A stretch of DNA of 54,430 bases from Candidatus Firestoneibacteriota bacterium (GCA_903891415.1 CAITEH010000084.1:1-54430); one strand, 5' to 3'; counted from the stretch's first letter, positions 31,465 to 41,054 are shown. Translations and numbers: made by a program. The notes: generated from the letters alone by a model not told the origin.

Positions 31465-34245
31465 TTAAAAAATATGCCCCAGGGCGATGTTATAGACCGG
31501 GGTTGCTCCTCCGTCCGTCCTGAAACCGGCATCCAAACGGAGCAGCACGGGCAGGGTCTGCCATATAAAACCATGGATCCGGAGCCCGAAGCCGACTCCA
31601 TTTTTCAGGTCCCCGCTGCGCAGCAGTAAATAGTTATTAAAGACCACGGCCTGGTCTGAAAAGATACCGAATTTTATTTTTTTAATTAAAAGCCAGCCGG
31701 CCGGCCAAACATTAAGTTCCGCTTTTTCTACAAGCGGAAAACGTAATTCCAGATTAGCCAGCAGGAGCTTACTGCCGTTATACTCTCCGTTAAAATAACC
31801 CCTGAGAACTCCGGCGCCCAGGTCAAAAGAGCCGGGATCAGCGCCCGTGGAAGCCCCCGCAAATAGCCTTGCGCCTATTATTGTTTCACGGTCAATGAAA
31901 ATAAACTGTTTTGTTTCAGCCAGCAAATTTAAAAAACTCTGGTTGCTTCCTAAAAAATAAGCCGCCCGCTCGACAGAAAAATTAAATGCTCCGCCCGCGC
32001 AGGGTTCATCAATATTATAGGAAAGACAGTCATTTACGAAGGAAAAAGATACGGAATTGGTGATATTTCTGTAATTAGCCCCGGTACCCTGGTAATAATA
32101 ATTATCCTTTATATAGGTGTTAAAGCCGAGTTCCAGCCTGTTATACCGGTCAAACGGATAAATAACAGGGAGAGCCAGCCCCGTTTCCTCGGTGTAATAA
32201 TGGCCGGCAATTGTACCGCCGGCAAGCAGTGAAGCCCCGTACGTTCTCCAGGTATAGACGGACACGCCAAAGTTTATCCGCCAGGCGTTGTTCCTGTAGT
32301 TGAACTGCGCGCCGGTTTGAACCTCATTAATTGCCGCCGCGAATATTTCGATATTATTCTCACCCAGTAGATCCGAGCCCGAAACATAGGCTCCTCCCAT
32401 GAGCCCGCTTTCAGTATCATAACCTGCAAGAAAATAAATAAGATCCGGTGAAAAACCGGGCCGGTAGGGAACCACCGGCAGGTTGGTAAGCTTGTAATCT
32501 TTTTTTTCGGGCAATTTAACTTCGGCCGCCGGCCCTTCAAATCTTACAAGTTTTAATTCCTGCTCATAATCCAGCAGGTACAAATTATAACTGCTTTCCT
32601 CAAAGTAAGAAAAAACCAGTTTTCTTCCGCCGGGCGCAAGTTTCGGGGAAAAAGCCCCGCCTCTTACATCCGTTAAAGCGCTCAGGGCCTTTGTTCTCTG
32701 CTCATAAAAACAGAGATTATAGATACCGTTAGGATCCGCGCTAAAAATAATATTGTTTTCTTTTGTCAGTGTCAGGCCGGTATAGTTGACCCGGCCTCCG
32801 AGTATAAGTTCGGCTCCGCTGCCGGCCCTCCAGTTGGTTATTTTGTAAAGGTTCCTGAAGCCATTTTCTCTTTCAGAGGAGAAGTAAACATCCAGGCCGT
32901 CTTCCGAAAAAACCGCTTCGGTCTCGTCATACCTGTCTTCGGTAAGGCGCTTAACTATCCTGCCTTTCATATTCCCGACATAGATATCTGATTTCCCCTC
33001 CTTAACGCCGATAAATAAGAACTCGTTCTCGGCATTGAAAACAGGAGAATAAACAAGTTCCAGCCCGAAATCGCCTTCAAAAACTATCCTGTTCTCCTTT
33101 AGGTCCAGGATCCTTATTTTCTGGGTTCCGCCCGCCTTGGAAGCAAAAGCCAGATATTGCCCGTCCGGTGAAACCGAAAGCGCATTTCCGGCCTGGGCAA
33201 AGCTGTCATACCACCTGCCTATAAGTTCTGTGGCCGTGCCTGTCTTAACGTCCAGAGCCATAAGCCCGGTATAATTTAAGGCATCACAGAGAAAATATAT
33301 TTTATCCCCGCCCGCAGAGAAGACCGGCTTGGTATTATAAGCAGGACGGAGCCCGTCAGCTCCGGTAAGTTTTACGGCATAGTCCCGGGCTTCTTTCCTG
33401 CCTTTGGCTTGAGCGAAATATTTCTCTTTAAGGTCATATTGCCATTTTTTATCGAAATCGTTTATTTCAAGACCCAGCACTTTTTTGATTATCAAATCCT
33501 GGGTATTGGCAAGGTAGCCGAACTCTTTAAGAATAAGGCCAACCTTGTCCTTGCCGTAAGTTTTAGCTATATAGTCAAAGATATACTGCGCTTCCTTGTA
33601 CATGAGCACGACATCACGGCCTTCTATATAATTAAAACTGCCCAGGTATTCTATCCCTTTTATGCGGTTGTTGAGCACGCCGTCCCGGAGCAGCATATCG
33701 GTAATAGAACTGTCATAGTCCTCGGCTTCGTATTCGGCCATGCCTTCCATTACCCAAATAGGGATAAAGAGGGCTTTAGCAAGCTGATAAGACTTTCCAA
33801 AACCTCCATAGAGGGATTCAAACTGCAGGGCATGGGTCATTTCATGCGTAAGAACTTCTTTCATGCGTTTCGGAGAAGTTACAGCCGGCAAAACCACCCG
33901 GTCCTTTAAAGGTTCCGTAAAACCGCCCACGCCTTCGTCTATCAGGTCAGCCGTTATGTTGGTTTGCTCAAAATCTATATTTGACGCGTAGATAAATATT
34001 TTTACCGGTACGGAGGGGAACACTTTCAGATCTTCGGTCAGCCGGGCATAGGATTCTTCGGAGCAGATGGCAAATTCTTTTGCCAGGTTTTCGTCTTTCA
34101 GCGTAAAATAGAGCTCGAAGTTGCCGGTGAGCAGCTCTTTCCATTCAAGCTGCTTGTAGTTTATCTTGTTCTTCCCGTAGGAAAGAGGAAAGAACAAGGC
34201 CGGAAGCAGTAACAAAAGGATGGTTTTTTTCAGCGTCGTTAACAA
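31465..34245 (-). CDS. Large envelope protein: HExxH peptidase domain, TolB-like propeller, Omp85-type barrel
   Basis: About 926 residues with a signal peptide. Residues about 30-280 form a gluzincin-type peptidase domain with HEMTH (about 134-138) and WVMEGMAEYEAEDYD, which supplies the third ligand. A six-bladed WD40/TolB-like propeller follows (about 290-570; blades such as VSPDGQYLAFASKAG, FSEDGLDVYFSSE). The C-terminal 330 residues alternate as beta strands, with QFNYRNNAWRINFGVSVY and a C-terminal phenylalanine, as in BamA/TamA-like barrels. No ATG is available; TTG at 34245 is favoured because GGGAG lies 6 nt upstream. Likely tethered in the outer membrane; its substrate is unknown. 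Confidence 0.8.
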   Translation of the reverse strand: MLTTLKKTILLLLLPALFFPLSYGKNKINYKQLEWKELLTGNFELYFTLKDENLAKEFAICSEESYARLTEDLKVFPSVPVKIFIYASNIDFEQTNITADLIDEGVGGFTEPLKDRVVLPAVTSPKRMKEVLTHEMTHALQFESLYGGFGKSYQLAKALFIPIWVMEGMAEYEAEDYDSSITDMLLRDGVLNNRIKGIEYLGSFNYIEGRDVVLMYKEAQYIFDYIAKTYGKDKVGLILKEFGYLANTQDLIIKKVLGLEINDFDKKWQYDLKEKYFAQAKGRKEARDYAVKLTGADGLRPAYNTKPVFSAGGDKIYFLCDALNYTGLMALDVKTGTATELIGRWYDSFAQAGNALSVSPDGQYLAFASKAGGTQKIRILDLKENRIVFEGDFGLELVYSPVFNAENEFLFIGVKEGKSDIYVGNMKGRIVKRLTEDRYDETEAVFSEDGLDVYFSSERENGFRNLYKITNWRAGSGAELILGGRVNYTGLTLTKENNIIFSADPNGIYNLCFYEQRTKALSALTDVRGGAFSPKLAPGGRKLVFSYFEESSYNLYLLDYEQELKLVRFEGPAAEVKLPEKKDYKLTNLPVVPYRPGFSPDLIYFLAGYDTESGLMGGAYVSGSDLLGENNIEIFAAAINEVQTGAQFNYRNNAWRINFGVSVYTWRTYGASLLAGGTIAGHYYTEETGLALPVIYPFDRYNRLELGFNTYIKDNYYYQGTGANYRNITNSVSFSFVNDCLSYNIDEPCAGGAFNFSVERAAYFLGSNQSFLNLLAETKQFIFIDRETIIGARLFAGASTGADPGSFDLGAGVLRGYFNGEYNGSKLLLANLELRFPLVEKAELNVWPAGWLLIKKIKFGIFSDQAVVFNNYLLLRSGDLKNGVGFGLRIHGFIWQTLPVLLRLDAGFRTDGGATPVYNIALGHIF

Positions 34246-34257
34246 AGACAACTCCCT

Positions 34258-34485
34258 TTAAGTAAAAGACCTGCCCGGACAGGCCTCGCGGTGAGAACAG
34301 CACCCGTCACACTTATGCGCGTCCGCGCAGCCATCCCTGCCGGCCTTAACGCCGAAAGCCGACATTTTTTTGACTACTTTTTTGCTGCCGCATTTGATAC
34401 AGATTACTTTTGACGTATCCGGGCTGCAGAATAGTTCTTCAAAATCTGTCTTGCAATTTTCACAGGTAAATTCAAAAAGCGGCAT
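34258..34485 (-). CDS. FmdB-type zinc ribbon protein
   Basis: A 75-residue small protein with the FmdB/CxxC zinc ribbon: MPLFEFTCENCKTDFE, and then CIKCGSKKVVKKMS. Beyond the ribbon there is a second cysteine/histidine-rich tail (CADAHKCDGCCSHREACPG), not usual in the family, which might bind another metal. Such proteins are common and mostly uncharacterised regulators. The start overlaps a region just past the sppA stop. Confidence 0.85.
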   Translation of the reverse strand: MPLFEFTCENCKTDFEELFCSPDTSKVICIKCGSKKVVKKMSAFGVKAGRDGCADAHKCDGCCSHREACPGRSFT

Positions 34486-34489
34486 TTTC

Positions 34490-35452
34490 TCATTCCCCGT
34501 AAAGAAAACAAACGCCCTTGAAGAGAAACTTGTTCAGGTGGCCTTCGGTTTCTTCACTGCCGGAGATCAGGCTGAGAAAACTTGTTTTTTTCTTCTCATA
34601 AACAATGACGGGTTCGCCTTTAAGCCCTGCTCTTTCGGCGGCAAACCTGACCGCGTCTTCCTGGGTTCCCAGGTAATCCACCAGCCCCAGGCCGAGGGCC
34701 TGATTACCGGAGAAGATCCGGCCGTCTGCGATCCCGACTATAAAATTTCTGACATCCGCCGTTACCGGTTTTTCAAGGCCTTTTTTCCCTTTAAGGATCT
34801 TTGTTATTTTTGCTTCCCGGTTCCTGACAATGGTATCTATGAACTGTCCGTGGACATCGTCCAGGACACCCTGCATCAGAGCTTCCTCTTCGGAGGTCAT
34901 TTTCCGGGACATAGAGCCGATATCTTTATGTTTGCCGGCCTTGATGGTTATTTGTTCGAGGCCGAGTTTCTTGAAAAGCTCGCTAAAATTGAAGTAACTC
35001 ATGATAACACCCAGGGAACCGGTAACCGTTCCGGGATTGGTAAAAATATAATCCGCCGCGCAGCCGACGTAATACCCGCCTGAAGCCGCGACGCTGCCAA
35101 AAGAGGACACAACTATCTTTTTATTCTCTCTGGCCTTGTATATTTCGCGGTTGATCTCCTGGCAAACGGCCACACCGCCGCCCGGTGAATCTATCCGGAG
35201 TATTATTGCTTTTATTGAAGCATCATTATTGAACCTTTGAATACTTTCACAGATATTCTTTGAATTATAGAGCGGCCCGTAAATATTTACGACCGCGACT
35301 TTCCCGCCGCCCAGCATATTTATTCCTCCGGAAAAGTGCTTTCTGCCGAACGGGCATTTACCCGCGGACGCAAAATACGCGATATTCAGGACTATTATTA
35401 TCCCCGCCAGGATCAGGACGAATTTCAGGATCTTTTTATTCTTTGTTTCCAT
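34490..35452 (-). CDS. sppA: Signal peptide peptidase SppA (short type)
   Basis: A 320-residue S49 serine protease of the inner membrane that degrades cleaved signal peptides. It has an N-terminal membrane anchor (about 9-29), IKAIILRIDSPGGGVAVCQE, the nucleophile region VSSFGSVAASGGYYVGCAAD and the lysine in TIKAGKHKDIGS. The short length matches the single-domain SppA36K type. It starts 3 nt after the rpsA stop (TAA ATG), with GGAGGG upstream. Confidence 0.94.
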   Translation of the reverse strand: METKNKKILKFVLILAGIIIVLNIAYFASAGKCPFGRKHFSGGINMLGGGKVAVVNIYGPLYNSKNICESIQRFNNDASIKAIILRIDSPGGGVAVCQEINREIYKARENKKIVVSSFGSVAASGGYYVGCAADYIFTNPGTVTGSLGVIMSYFNFSELFKKLGLEQITIKAGKHKDIGSMSRKMTSEEEALMQGVLDDVHGQFIDTIVRNREAKITKILKGKKGLEKPVTADVRNFIVGIADGRIFSGNQALGLGLVDYLGTQEDAVRFAAERAGLKGEPVIVYEKKKTSFLSLISGSEETEGHLNKFLFKGVCFLYGE

Positions 35453-37213
35453 TTATTTACCCTCTCCGCCTTCCGGTGCAGTGATCTCCGGCTGGCTGTC
35501 TGAAGCCGCTTCCTGTTCCCGGCTCTGATTAATAATATCCCCGAAGGTGCCTTTCCCGTCGCTGCTGTCGCTGTATTTTTTGAGTTCTTCGGCCTGCAGG
35601 CCCGCATGCAGCTGCTTGACGCTTAAAGATACTTTTCTGGCTTCACTGTCAAGCTTAACAACACGGGCTTCTTTAATATCATTTATTTTTACCACATCTT
35701 CTATCCTGGCCACCGGCTCATCGGCAAGTTCGGAAATGTGGATGAACCCTTCCAGGTCCGGCTGCAGTTCGAGAAGAATTCCAAAACTGGCAACTTTTGT
35801 AACCCGGCCCTTAACAACGGTGCCAACCTTGTATTTTTCAGGGATCTCGGCCGCCCAGGGATCGGGCGTGAACTGTTTCAAGCCCAGGTTTACCTTGCGA
35901 TTGACCTTGTCTATGCTTAAGACCAGGGTTTCGAGCTTTTCACCTTTTCTAAAAACACCTTTTAAAGTGGAAAATTTTTTCGTCCAGGAAAGGTCCTTTT
36001 TGTTCAGCACGCCTTCAATACTGTTATCAAATTCCAGGTAGACCTTGGAACCCGAATAGCCGGTAACAACGCCGGTAATTTTCATATTGGGCAGGAATTT
36101 TTTTTCAATTTCCTCGAACGGATCGTGCTCCAGTTGTTTCAACCCAAAAAGGATCTTTCTGTTATTCTTATCCACATTAAGTATTTTTACCTTTATGGCT
36201 TCCCCGACGGCCAGCAGTTCGGAAGGATTTTTAACTTTTTTTGTCCAGGACATATCGGAAACGTGCAGCAGCCCCTCAATATTTTCATCTATCTTGATGA
36301 AAGCCCCGTAATCCACAATGTTTACAATTTTTCCGTTAATAACGGAACCCATCGGATATTTCTCTTCAATTTTCATCCACGGATCGTCTTTAAGCTGTTT
36401 TAGCCCCAGGGAAATTCTTTTCTTTTCCCTGTCTATCTTGATGATCTTAACGTCTATCTCGGAATCTATCGCAAGCACTTCAGCAGGATGCGCCACCTTG
36501 CCCCAGGACATATCGGAAATATGCAGCAGCCCGGTCACTCCCCCGACATCAATAAAAGCGCCGTAGGAAGTAATGGATTTCACTATGCCTTTCCTTATAT
36601 CCCCTTCGGCCACGGTGTCCCAGAGCTGCTTTCTCTGCCTGCGGCCCTTATCAAGGACGGCCACTTTATGCGAAACAATGATCTCGCCTTTTTTCTTTCC
36701 GTATTTTATTATTTTTACCGGGATCACCTTACCGGCCGCATTCTCCACGCCGCCGACTTCATTCGCCTGGAATTGAGAATTGGGCAGGAAGACTTCAACG
36801 CCGATATCGATAATGAACCCGCCCTTAATGGGCCTCAGGATCTTGCCGTCTATGGCATCTTTGTTCTTATAAACATCTTCCAGGCCGTCGAGATTTTTCA
36901 TTCTATCCGCTTTTATCTTTGAGAGTACCAGAAAACCCTGGGAATTTTCTATGCGGTCAAGAAAAACTTCTACTGTATCGCCTTCTTTTACGGTTATTTT
37001 TCCTTGCAGGTCGGTGAACTCTTTGAGGGGGATCATGCCGTCGGATTTGTAACCTACATCCACAAAAACACTGTCATTATTGATCTTAATTATTCTTGCT
37101 TTTACCAGTTTTCCTTCCTCAAGGCCTCCAAACTCCTCGGCCATGAGGGCGCTCATATCTAATTCTTCGCTGTTCCCTCCATTTTCTTTTTTGCCGGCAA
37201 ATTCTTCAACCAT
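35453..37213 (-). CDS. rpsA: Ribosomal protein S1
   Basis: A 586-residue S1 that helps the 30S subunit bind mRNA. Six S1/OB domains are visible, beginning at about residues 34 (GKLVKARIIKINNDSVFVDV), 116, 200 (GIVKSITSYGAFIDVGGVTG), 285 (GKIVNIVDYGAFIKIDENIE), 372 and 459 (GRVTKVASFGILLELQPDLE). The acidic tail is unlike that of E. coli but common in other phyla. A strong ribosome-binding site, GGGGAAGGAG, precedes the ATG. It follows ispH by 93 nt, a common neighbour. Confidence 0.96.
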   Translation of the reverse strand: MVEEFAGKKENGGNSEELDMSALMAEEFGGLEEGKLVKARIIKINNDSVFVDVGYKSDGMIPLKEFTDLQGKITVKEGDTVEVFLDRIENSQGFLVLSKIKADRMKNLDGLEDVYKNKDAIDGKILRPIKGGFIIDIGVEVFLPNSQFQANEVGGVENAAGKVIPVKIIKYGKKKGEIIVSHKVAVLDKGRRQRKQLWDTVAEGDIRKGIVKSITSYGAFIDVGGVTGLLHISDMSWGKVAHPAEVLAIDSEIDVKIIKIDREKKRISLGLKQLKDDPWMKIEEKYPMGSVINGKIVNIVDYGAFIKIDENIEGLLHVSDMSWTKKVKNPSELLAVGEAIKVKILNVDKNNRKILFGLKQLEHDPFEEIEKKFLPNMKITGVVTGYSGSKVYLEFDNSIEGVLNKKDLSWTKKFSTLKGVFRKGEKLETLVLSIDKVNRKVNLGLKQFTPDPWAAEIPEKYKVGTVVKGRVTKVASFGILLELQPDLEGFIHISELADEPVARIEDVVKINDIKEARVVKLDSEARKVSLSVKQLHAGLQAEELKKYSDSSDGKGTFGDIINQSREQEAASDSQPEITAPEGGEGK

Positions 37214-37246
37214 AATGACTCCTTCCCCAACAACACAAATGTATTG

Positions 37247-37259
37247 TTCCTGTTAGGAA
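37247..37259 (-). promoter_or_regulatory. Small hairpin in the rpsA leader
   Basis: TTCCT and AGGAA flank a 3-nt loop in the gap before rpsA. It might affect rpsA translation, which is autoregulated in many bacteria, but nothing more supports it. Confidence 0.25.
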
Positions 37260-37306
37260 TTATTTTTTTGCCCGGTCCTGCTCCTGCAAGCATAAAGTTT
37301 CTCATA

Positions 37307-38146
37307 TCAGGCCGGTGCATTTATTGTTTTTATCACAGTCTTTATTATCCAATCCGGGGTAGAGGCCCCGGCGGTAACACCGGCAACTTTCTTACCCGTA
37401 AACCAGCTCTTTTTAAGTTCAAGAGCACCTTCTATATGATAAGTCGGCACGCCTCTCTCTTCACAAAGTTCAGCTAAATGCTTTGTATTGGCGCTATTTT
37501 TGCCGCCGACGACAATCATTATATCAACTTTGCCCGCCAACTTCAAGGCGGATTCCTGGCGTTTTTTTGTCGCGTCACAAATAGTATTAAAAACCCTTAT
37601 TTCGGGTGCCTTATCCATAAGCAGGCTGACGATCTTTAAAAATTTGTCCATGGACTGGGTCGTCTGAACGACCACTCCGATCTTCCCGCACTTTTTAATT
37701 TTATGGGCCTCGGCGGAACTCCCGATAACAACAGCTTTGTTCCCCGTATAACCCAGTATCCCTTTGACCTCGGGATGATGAGCCTCTCCGATTATTACAG
37801 TTTGATAACCCTCGTGTTCCAGCCCGGCCGCCAGCTTTTGCGCTTTCTTAACAAACGGGCAGGTTGCATCTACAATATTCAAGGCCTTTCTGGCAAATTC
37901 TTTTTCGGTCTCCGGCGGGACTCCGTGGGTCCGGATGACCAGTGAAGCACCTTTGCCGACTTTTTTAATATTTGAAACGGCATGCACCCCGGCCTTCTCG
38001 AACTTTTGCACAACCTGCGGATTGTGGATCAGCGGGCCGTAAGTATAAATTTTTCCTTTTGCTTTAGCAGCGGCCTTCTGCGCCGTATTAATGGCCCTTT
38101 TGACCCCGAAACAAAAACCCGCGTATTCCGCCAGAATTACTTTCAT
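37307..38146 (-). CDS. ispH: 4-hydroxy-3-methylbut-2-enyl diphosphate reductase
   Basis: The last enzyme of the MEP isoprenoid pathway, holding a [4Fe-4S] cluster on three cysteines. The protein has AEYAGFCFGVKRAINTAQ (first Cys), DATCPFVKKAQKLA (second), and NTICDATKKRQESALKLA (third). Histidines in GPLIHNPQVVQKF and GEAHHPEVKGILGY are in place. The 279-residue length is normal. It overlaps plsC by 4 nt, the widespread plsC-ispH-rpsA order. Confidence 0.96.
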   Translation of the reverse strand: MKVILAEYAGFCFGVKRAINTAQKAAAKAKGKIYTYGPLIHNPQVVQKFEKAGVHAVSNIKKVGKGASLVIRTHGVPPETEKEFARKALNIVDATCPFVKKAQKLAAGLEHEGYQTVIIGEAHHPEVKGILGYTGNKAVVIGSSAEAHKIKKCGKIGVVVQTTQSMDKFLKIVSLLMDKAPEIRVFNTICDATKKRQESALKLAGKVDIMIVVGGKNSANTKHLAELCEERGVPTYHIEGALELKKSWFTGKKVAGVTAGASTPDWIIKTVIKTINAPA

Positions 38147-38799
38147 TGTTTTCCCTCTACTTTTTGTTCCGGCTCCGGAGCAGGGACTCCGCCCAGTGCC
38201 GCGATCTTTTCCATGATCTCCGCCGCGACCCGCCGGTAATCCTGTTTATCCGGTTCTCTCCCGGTTACCGCCGCAATAACAAAAGGCCGGCCAAATGTAA
38301 ATATTATTTTTTTGGGCCGGGGCAGCCGGCTTCCCCTGGGCATGGCTTCATAGGCGCCGGAAATATAACAGGGAACCACCGGCAGGCCCGCCTGCAATAC
38401 AAAAAGCCCGATACCCGGTTTGCCTTCTTTGAGTTTTCCGTCAGTGCTTCTTGTGCCTTCGGGAAAAGCCACGAGCGCAATTTCTTCTTTTTTTAAGGCC
38501 TCCAGGGCGCTCTCAAAACCGCCGCGAAAACCGGCCCCCCGGTTCAGGGGAAGCGCGCCCACGCGGCCGAGAAAATACTTCAGGAAAATATTATTAAAAA
38601 GCGTGTCCCGCGCCATAAATTTGGTCTTTTTCCTGAAATACACCATGATCCCGATAGCGGGCGGGTCTAGCAAACTTACATGATTGGAGAGAATAAGACA
38701 GGAACCTTTTTTTGGAATATTTTCCAAACCCACGGCCTTAGCCCGGAAATATAGACGCAGAGGGACAGCAAGGAGCATTGCCCAAATAAATTTAAACAT
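38143..38799 (-). CDS. plsC: 1-acyl-sn-glycerol-3-phosphate acyltransferase
   Basis: A 218-residue membrane acyltransferase that makes phosphatidic acid. The catalytic HX4D is NHVSLLDPPAIG, and further blocks are LGRVGALPLNRGAG, FPEGTRSTDGKLKEGKPGIG and the PCYISG segment. The start was placed at the ATG at 38799; an upstream in-frame TTG would need to read through the terminator of galK. No ribosome-binding site is present, and the promoter (38810-38838) puts the start of transcription only about 4 nt before the ATG. Confidence 0.93.
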   Translation of the reverse strand: MFKFIWAMLLAVPLRLYFRAKAVGLENIPKKGSCLILSNHVSLLDPPAIGIMVYFRKKTKFMARDTLFNNIFLKYFLGRVGALPLNRGAGFRGGFESALEALKKEEIALVAFPEGTRSTDGKLKEGKPGIGLFVLQAGLPVVPCYISGAYEAMPRGSRLPRPKKIIFTFGRPFVIAAVTGREPDKQDYRRVAAEIMEKIAALGGVPAPEPEQKVEGKQ

Positions 38800-38809
38800 G
38801 CTTAAATAT

Positions 38810-38838
38810 ACTATAAAAGGCCGGTTGCCGCAAGTAAA
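38810..38838 (-). promoter_or_regulatory. plsC: Promoter of plsC-ispH
   Basis: TTTACT (38833-38838), a 17-nt spacer, TATAGT (38810-38815). The predicted start, about 38803, leaves roughly four bases before the plsC ATG. Confidence 0.55.
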
Positions 38839-38861
38839 AAAGCCCGGCAAAAGATCCGGCT
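38836..38861 (-). terminator. Terminator after galK
   Basis: AGCCGG pairs with the following CCGGGCT (one bulged G) around an 8-nt loop, and six T follow. It lies 70-90 nt after the galK stop and its T run overlaps the -35 region of the plsC promoter. Confidence 0.6.
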
Positions 38862-38895
38862 GATGGCACGGATAAATAAAAGAGATGGCACAGAT
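38862..38895. repeat. Pair of 12-nt direct repeats
   Basis: GATGGCACGGAT (38862-38873) and GATGGCACAGAT (38884-38895) are 22 nt apart, register to register, in the gap after galK. They may be a further intergenic repeat type. Confidence 0.4.
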
Positions 38896-38928
38896 AGAGC
38901 CGTTTACCGGGCGAGCAAGCCTGCGGAG

Positions 38929-40077
38929 TTAATATACTGTTCTTGCGCCGCCGGCCAGATTACAAACCCAGACTTCTGTTTTCTTTCCCGCTCTTTTTGG
39001 GTATTCTTTCATGATTTTTTCTTGCAATTCTTCCACATTTTCTTTTCTTACTAGGGTCAGGGTACAGCCGCCAAAACCCCCGCCCATCATCCGGGAACCG
39101 ATAACGCCTTTGGACCTGCTTGCTATCTCGACCATGATATCAAGCTCCCTGCAGGAGACTTCGTAATCCGTTCTCAAACTTTCATGGGTCTCATAGAGCA
39201 GGCGTCCGAGTTCCGGCATATCCTTTTTTATAAGCGCTTCCGCGGCGTTTTTTGTCCTCTCTATCTCGTAGATCACATGTTTTGCACGCTTTCTTGAAAC
39301 TTCGTCGAGTTTTCCCTTTAAAGCCTCGAATTCTTTGCTGGAAACATCCCGCAGAGGTTTCCCGAGAAGCCCGGCCGCTTTCGCTAACTGCTCGCGGCGG
39401 AGATTATATTCCGAACCTGCTAGCGTCCTTTCTTTTTTTGTGTCGGCAAGCACTATGGCTATGCCGGAAAAATCCGCCGGGATAAGCTGATATTCCAGGT
39501 CCCTGCAATCAAGGAGCAGAAGATTTCCTTTCTTGCTCAGGGCGGAAGCAAACTGGTCCATGATCCCGCACATTACCCCTACAAAATTATTCTCCGCTTT
39601 CTGGCAGAGCTTTACGAGCTCCAGATCGGAAAGAATAAAACCGTTAAGGAGGCGCGCGGCATAGCAGGTACCGACTTCAAGCGCGGCGGAGGAACTCAGG
39701 CCCCCGCCCTGCGGGATGTTCCCGGAAAAGGCGATATTAACGCCGTTCAATTTCAGGCCTTTTTCCTGCAGGAAATAGAAAACACCCTGGAGGTAATTGG
39801 CCCAGCGTTTCTTACCGCAAAATTTCAGCCGGTCCAGAGAACTTTCAAAACTTTCATTGTAATCCAAAGAAAATATTTTTATTTTATTGTCTTTACGGTT
39901 AGAGGCGGCAAGCAGTATTTCGCGGTCCACGGCGGAGGGCAGGACCAGGCCGCCGGCGTAATCAACATGTTCCCCAATAATATTTATGCGGCCGGGGCCG
40001 GCAACCAGCAAGGGGCTGCCGCCTTCCGGATAGAGTTCCTTAAATTTCTTTTTTAAAATAGCAATGCGTTCCTGCAT
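38929..40077 (-). CDS. galK: Galactokinase
   Basis: A 382-residue GHMP kinase that makes galactose 1-phosphate. It has the galactokinase signature GRINIIGEHVDYAGGLVLPSA, the ATP-binding PQGGGLSSSAALEVG and the C-terminal GSRMMGGGFGGCTLTLV. The start overlaps the galT stop by 1 nt (TAATG). With galT and galE it completes the Leloir pathway. Confidence 0.95.
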   Translation of the reverse strand: MQERIAILKKKFKELYPEGGSPLLVAGPGRINIIGEHVDYAGGLVLPSAVDREILLAASNRKDNKIKIFSLDYNESFESSLDRLKFCGKKRWANYLQGVFYFLQEKGLKLNGVNIAFSGNIPQGGGLSSSAALEVGTCYAARLLNGFILSDLELVKLCQKAENNFVGVMCGIMDQFASALSKKGNLLLLDCRDLEYQLIPADFSGIAIVLADTKKERTLAGSEYNLRREQLAKAAGLLGKPLRDVSSKEFEALKGKLDEVSRKRAKHVIYEIERTKNAAEALIKKDMPELGRLLYETHESLRTDYEVSCRELDIMVEIASRSKGVIGSRMMGGGFGGCTLTLVRKENVEELQEKIMKEYPKRAGKKTEVWVCNLAGGARTVY

Positions 40078-41054
40078 TAGAACTTTACCCTGAGCTTCCT
40101 TAGTTCCGCGGCTTTTTCCTCCGCCAGGGTGTCATTTATGAACGAACCCGCTCCGGCCTCGCAGCCGGCAAGATATTTCACCTTTTTTTCCGTTCTATAG
40201 GGAGGATAGAACTCCATATGCCAGTGGGTATATTCATATTTTTTTCCGCCGGTCGGCGCCTGATGCATGAGCATGATATAGGGGAAGGAAAAATTAAAAA
40301 GCCGGTCATATTTGACCAGCACTGTTTTCAGGAGCAAGGAGAGTTCTTTCATGTCCTTTTCGGTAAAATCAAGGAGCGAGCTTTTATGCTTTTTTGAAAG
40401 GATATTCACTTCGTAAGGAAATCTGGAATAGAACGGTACAAAGGCGGCAAAACCGGCATTTTCCGCAACCATCCTTTTTTTATTTTTTTTCTCGGCTTTT
40501 AAAATATCACAGAAAAGGCATTTTTTATTTTTGGCAAAGTATTTTTTCGCCGCGGAAAGTTCGGTTTTTACCTTGGGAGGTATGAACGGAAAAGCGTAGA
40601 TCTGGCCGTGCGGGTGATGCAGGGTCACGCCTGTGATCTCACCCTTGTTCTCAAAGATATAGACGTATTTTATGAACTTCCTTGCCCCGAGTTCCCTGTA
40701 CCGGTCCTGCCAGACCTTGACCAGCTTGTAAATTTCCTCCACCGGCTGCGCCGCCAGCGTAGTCGCGTGCCGGGCCGTATAGACCACGACCTCGCAGATG
40801 CCCTGCGCGGGCGCGACCCTGTATAACGCATTACTGCCGACGGCCGGTTTTGGGGCATTTCGCTGGAGCGAGGGGAACTTATTCTCAAAAACAGCAATTT
40901 CGTAGCGGTCTTCCGGTATCTCGGTGGGAAATTTCCCCTTTTTTGTGGGACAGAGCGGGCAAAAATTCCTTGGAGGCAGAAAAGTCCTGTCCTGCCTGTG
41001 CGTGGCGGTTATAACCCATTCTTCCAGCATTGGATTCCATCTTAACTCTGACAT
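40077..41054 (-). CDS. galT: Galactose-1-phosphate uridylyltransferase
   Basis: A 325-residue enzyme exchanging UMP between UDP-glucose and galactose 1-phosphate. The active-site HPH lies in LHHPHGQIYAFPF, and the zinc-binding cysteines are in NFCPLCPTKKG. RWNPMLEEWVITATHRQDRT at the start is typical. It lies 16 nt after galE and overlaps galK. Confidence 0.95.
   Translation of the reverse strand: MSELRWNPMLEEWVITATHRQDRTFLPPRNFCPLCPTKKGKFPTEIPEDRYEIAVFENKFPSLQRNAPKPAVGSNALYRVAPAQGICEVVVYTARHATTLAAQPVEEIYKLVKVWQDRYRELGARKFIKYVYIFENKGEITGVTLHHPHGQIYAFPFIPPKVKTELSAAKKYFAKNKKCLFCDILKAEKKNKKRMVAENAGFAAFVPFYSRFPYEVNILSKKHKSSLLDFTEKDMKELSLLLKTVLVKYDRLFNFSFPYIMLMHQAPTGGKKYEYTHWHMEFYPPYRTEKKVKYLAGCEAGAGSFINDTLAEEKAAELRKLRVKF

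Noticed and set aside
38800-38850. Longer start (TTG at 38850) for plsC
   Set aside because: It would start inside the galK terminator and the promoter of plsC.
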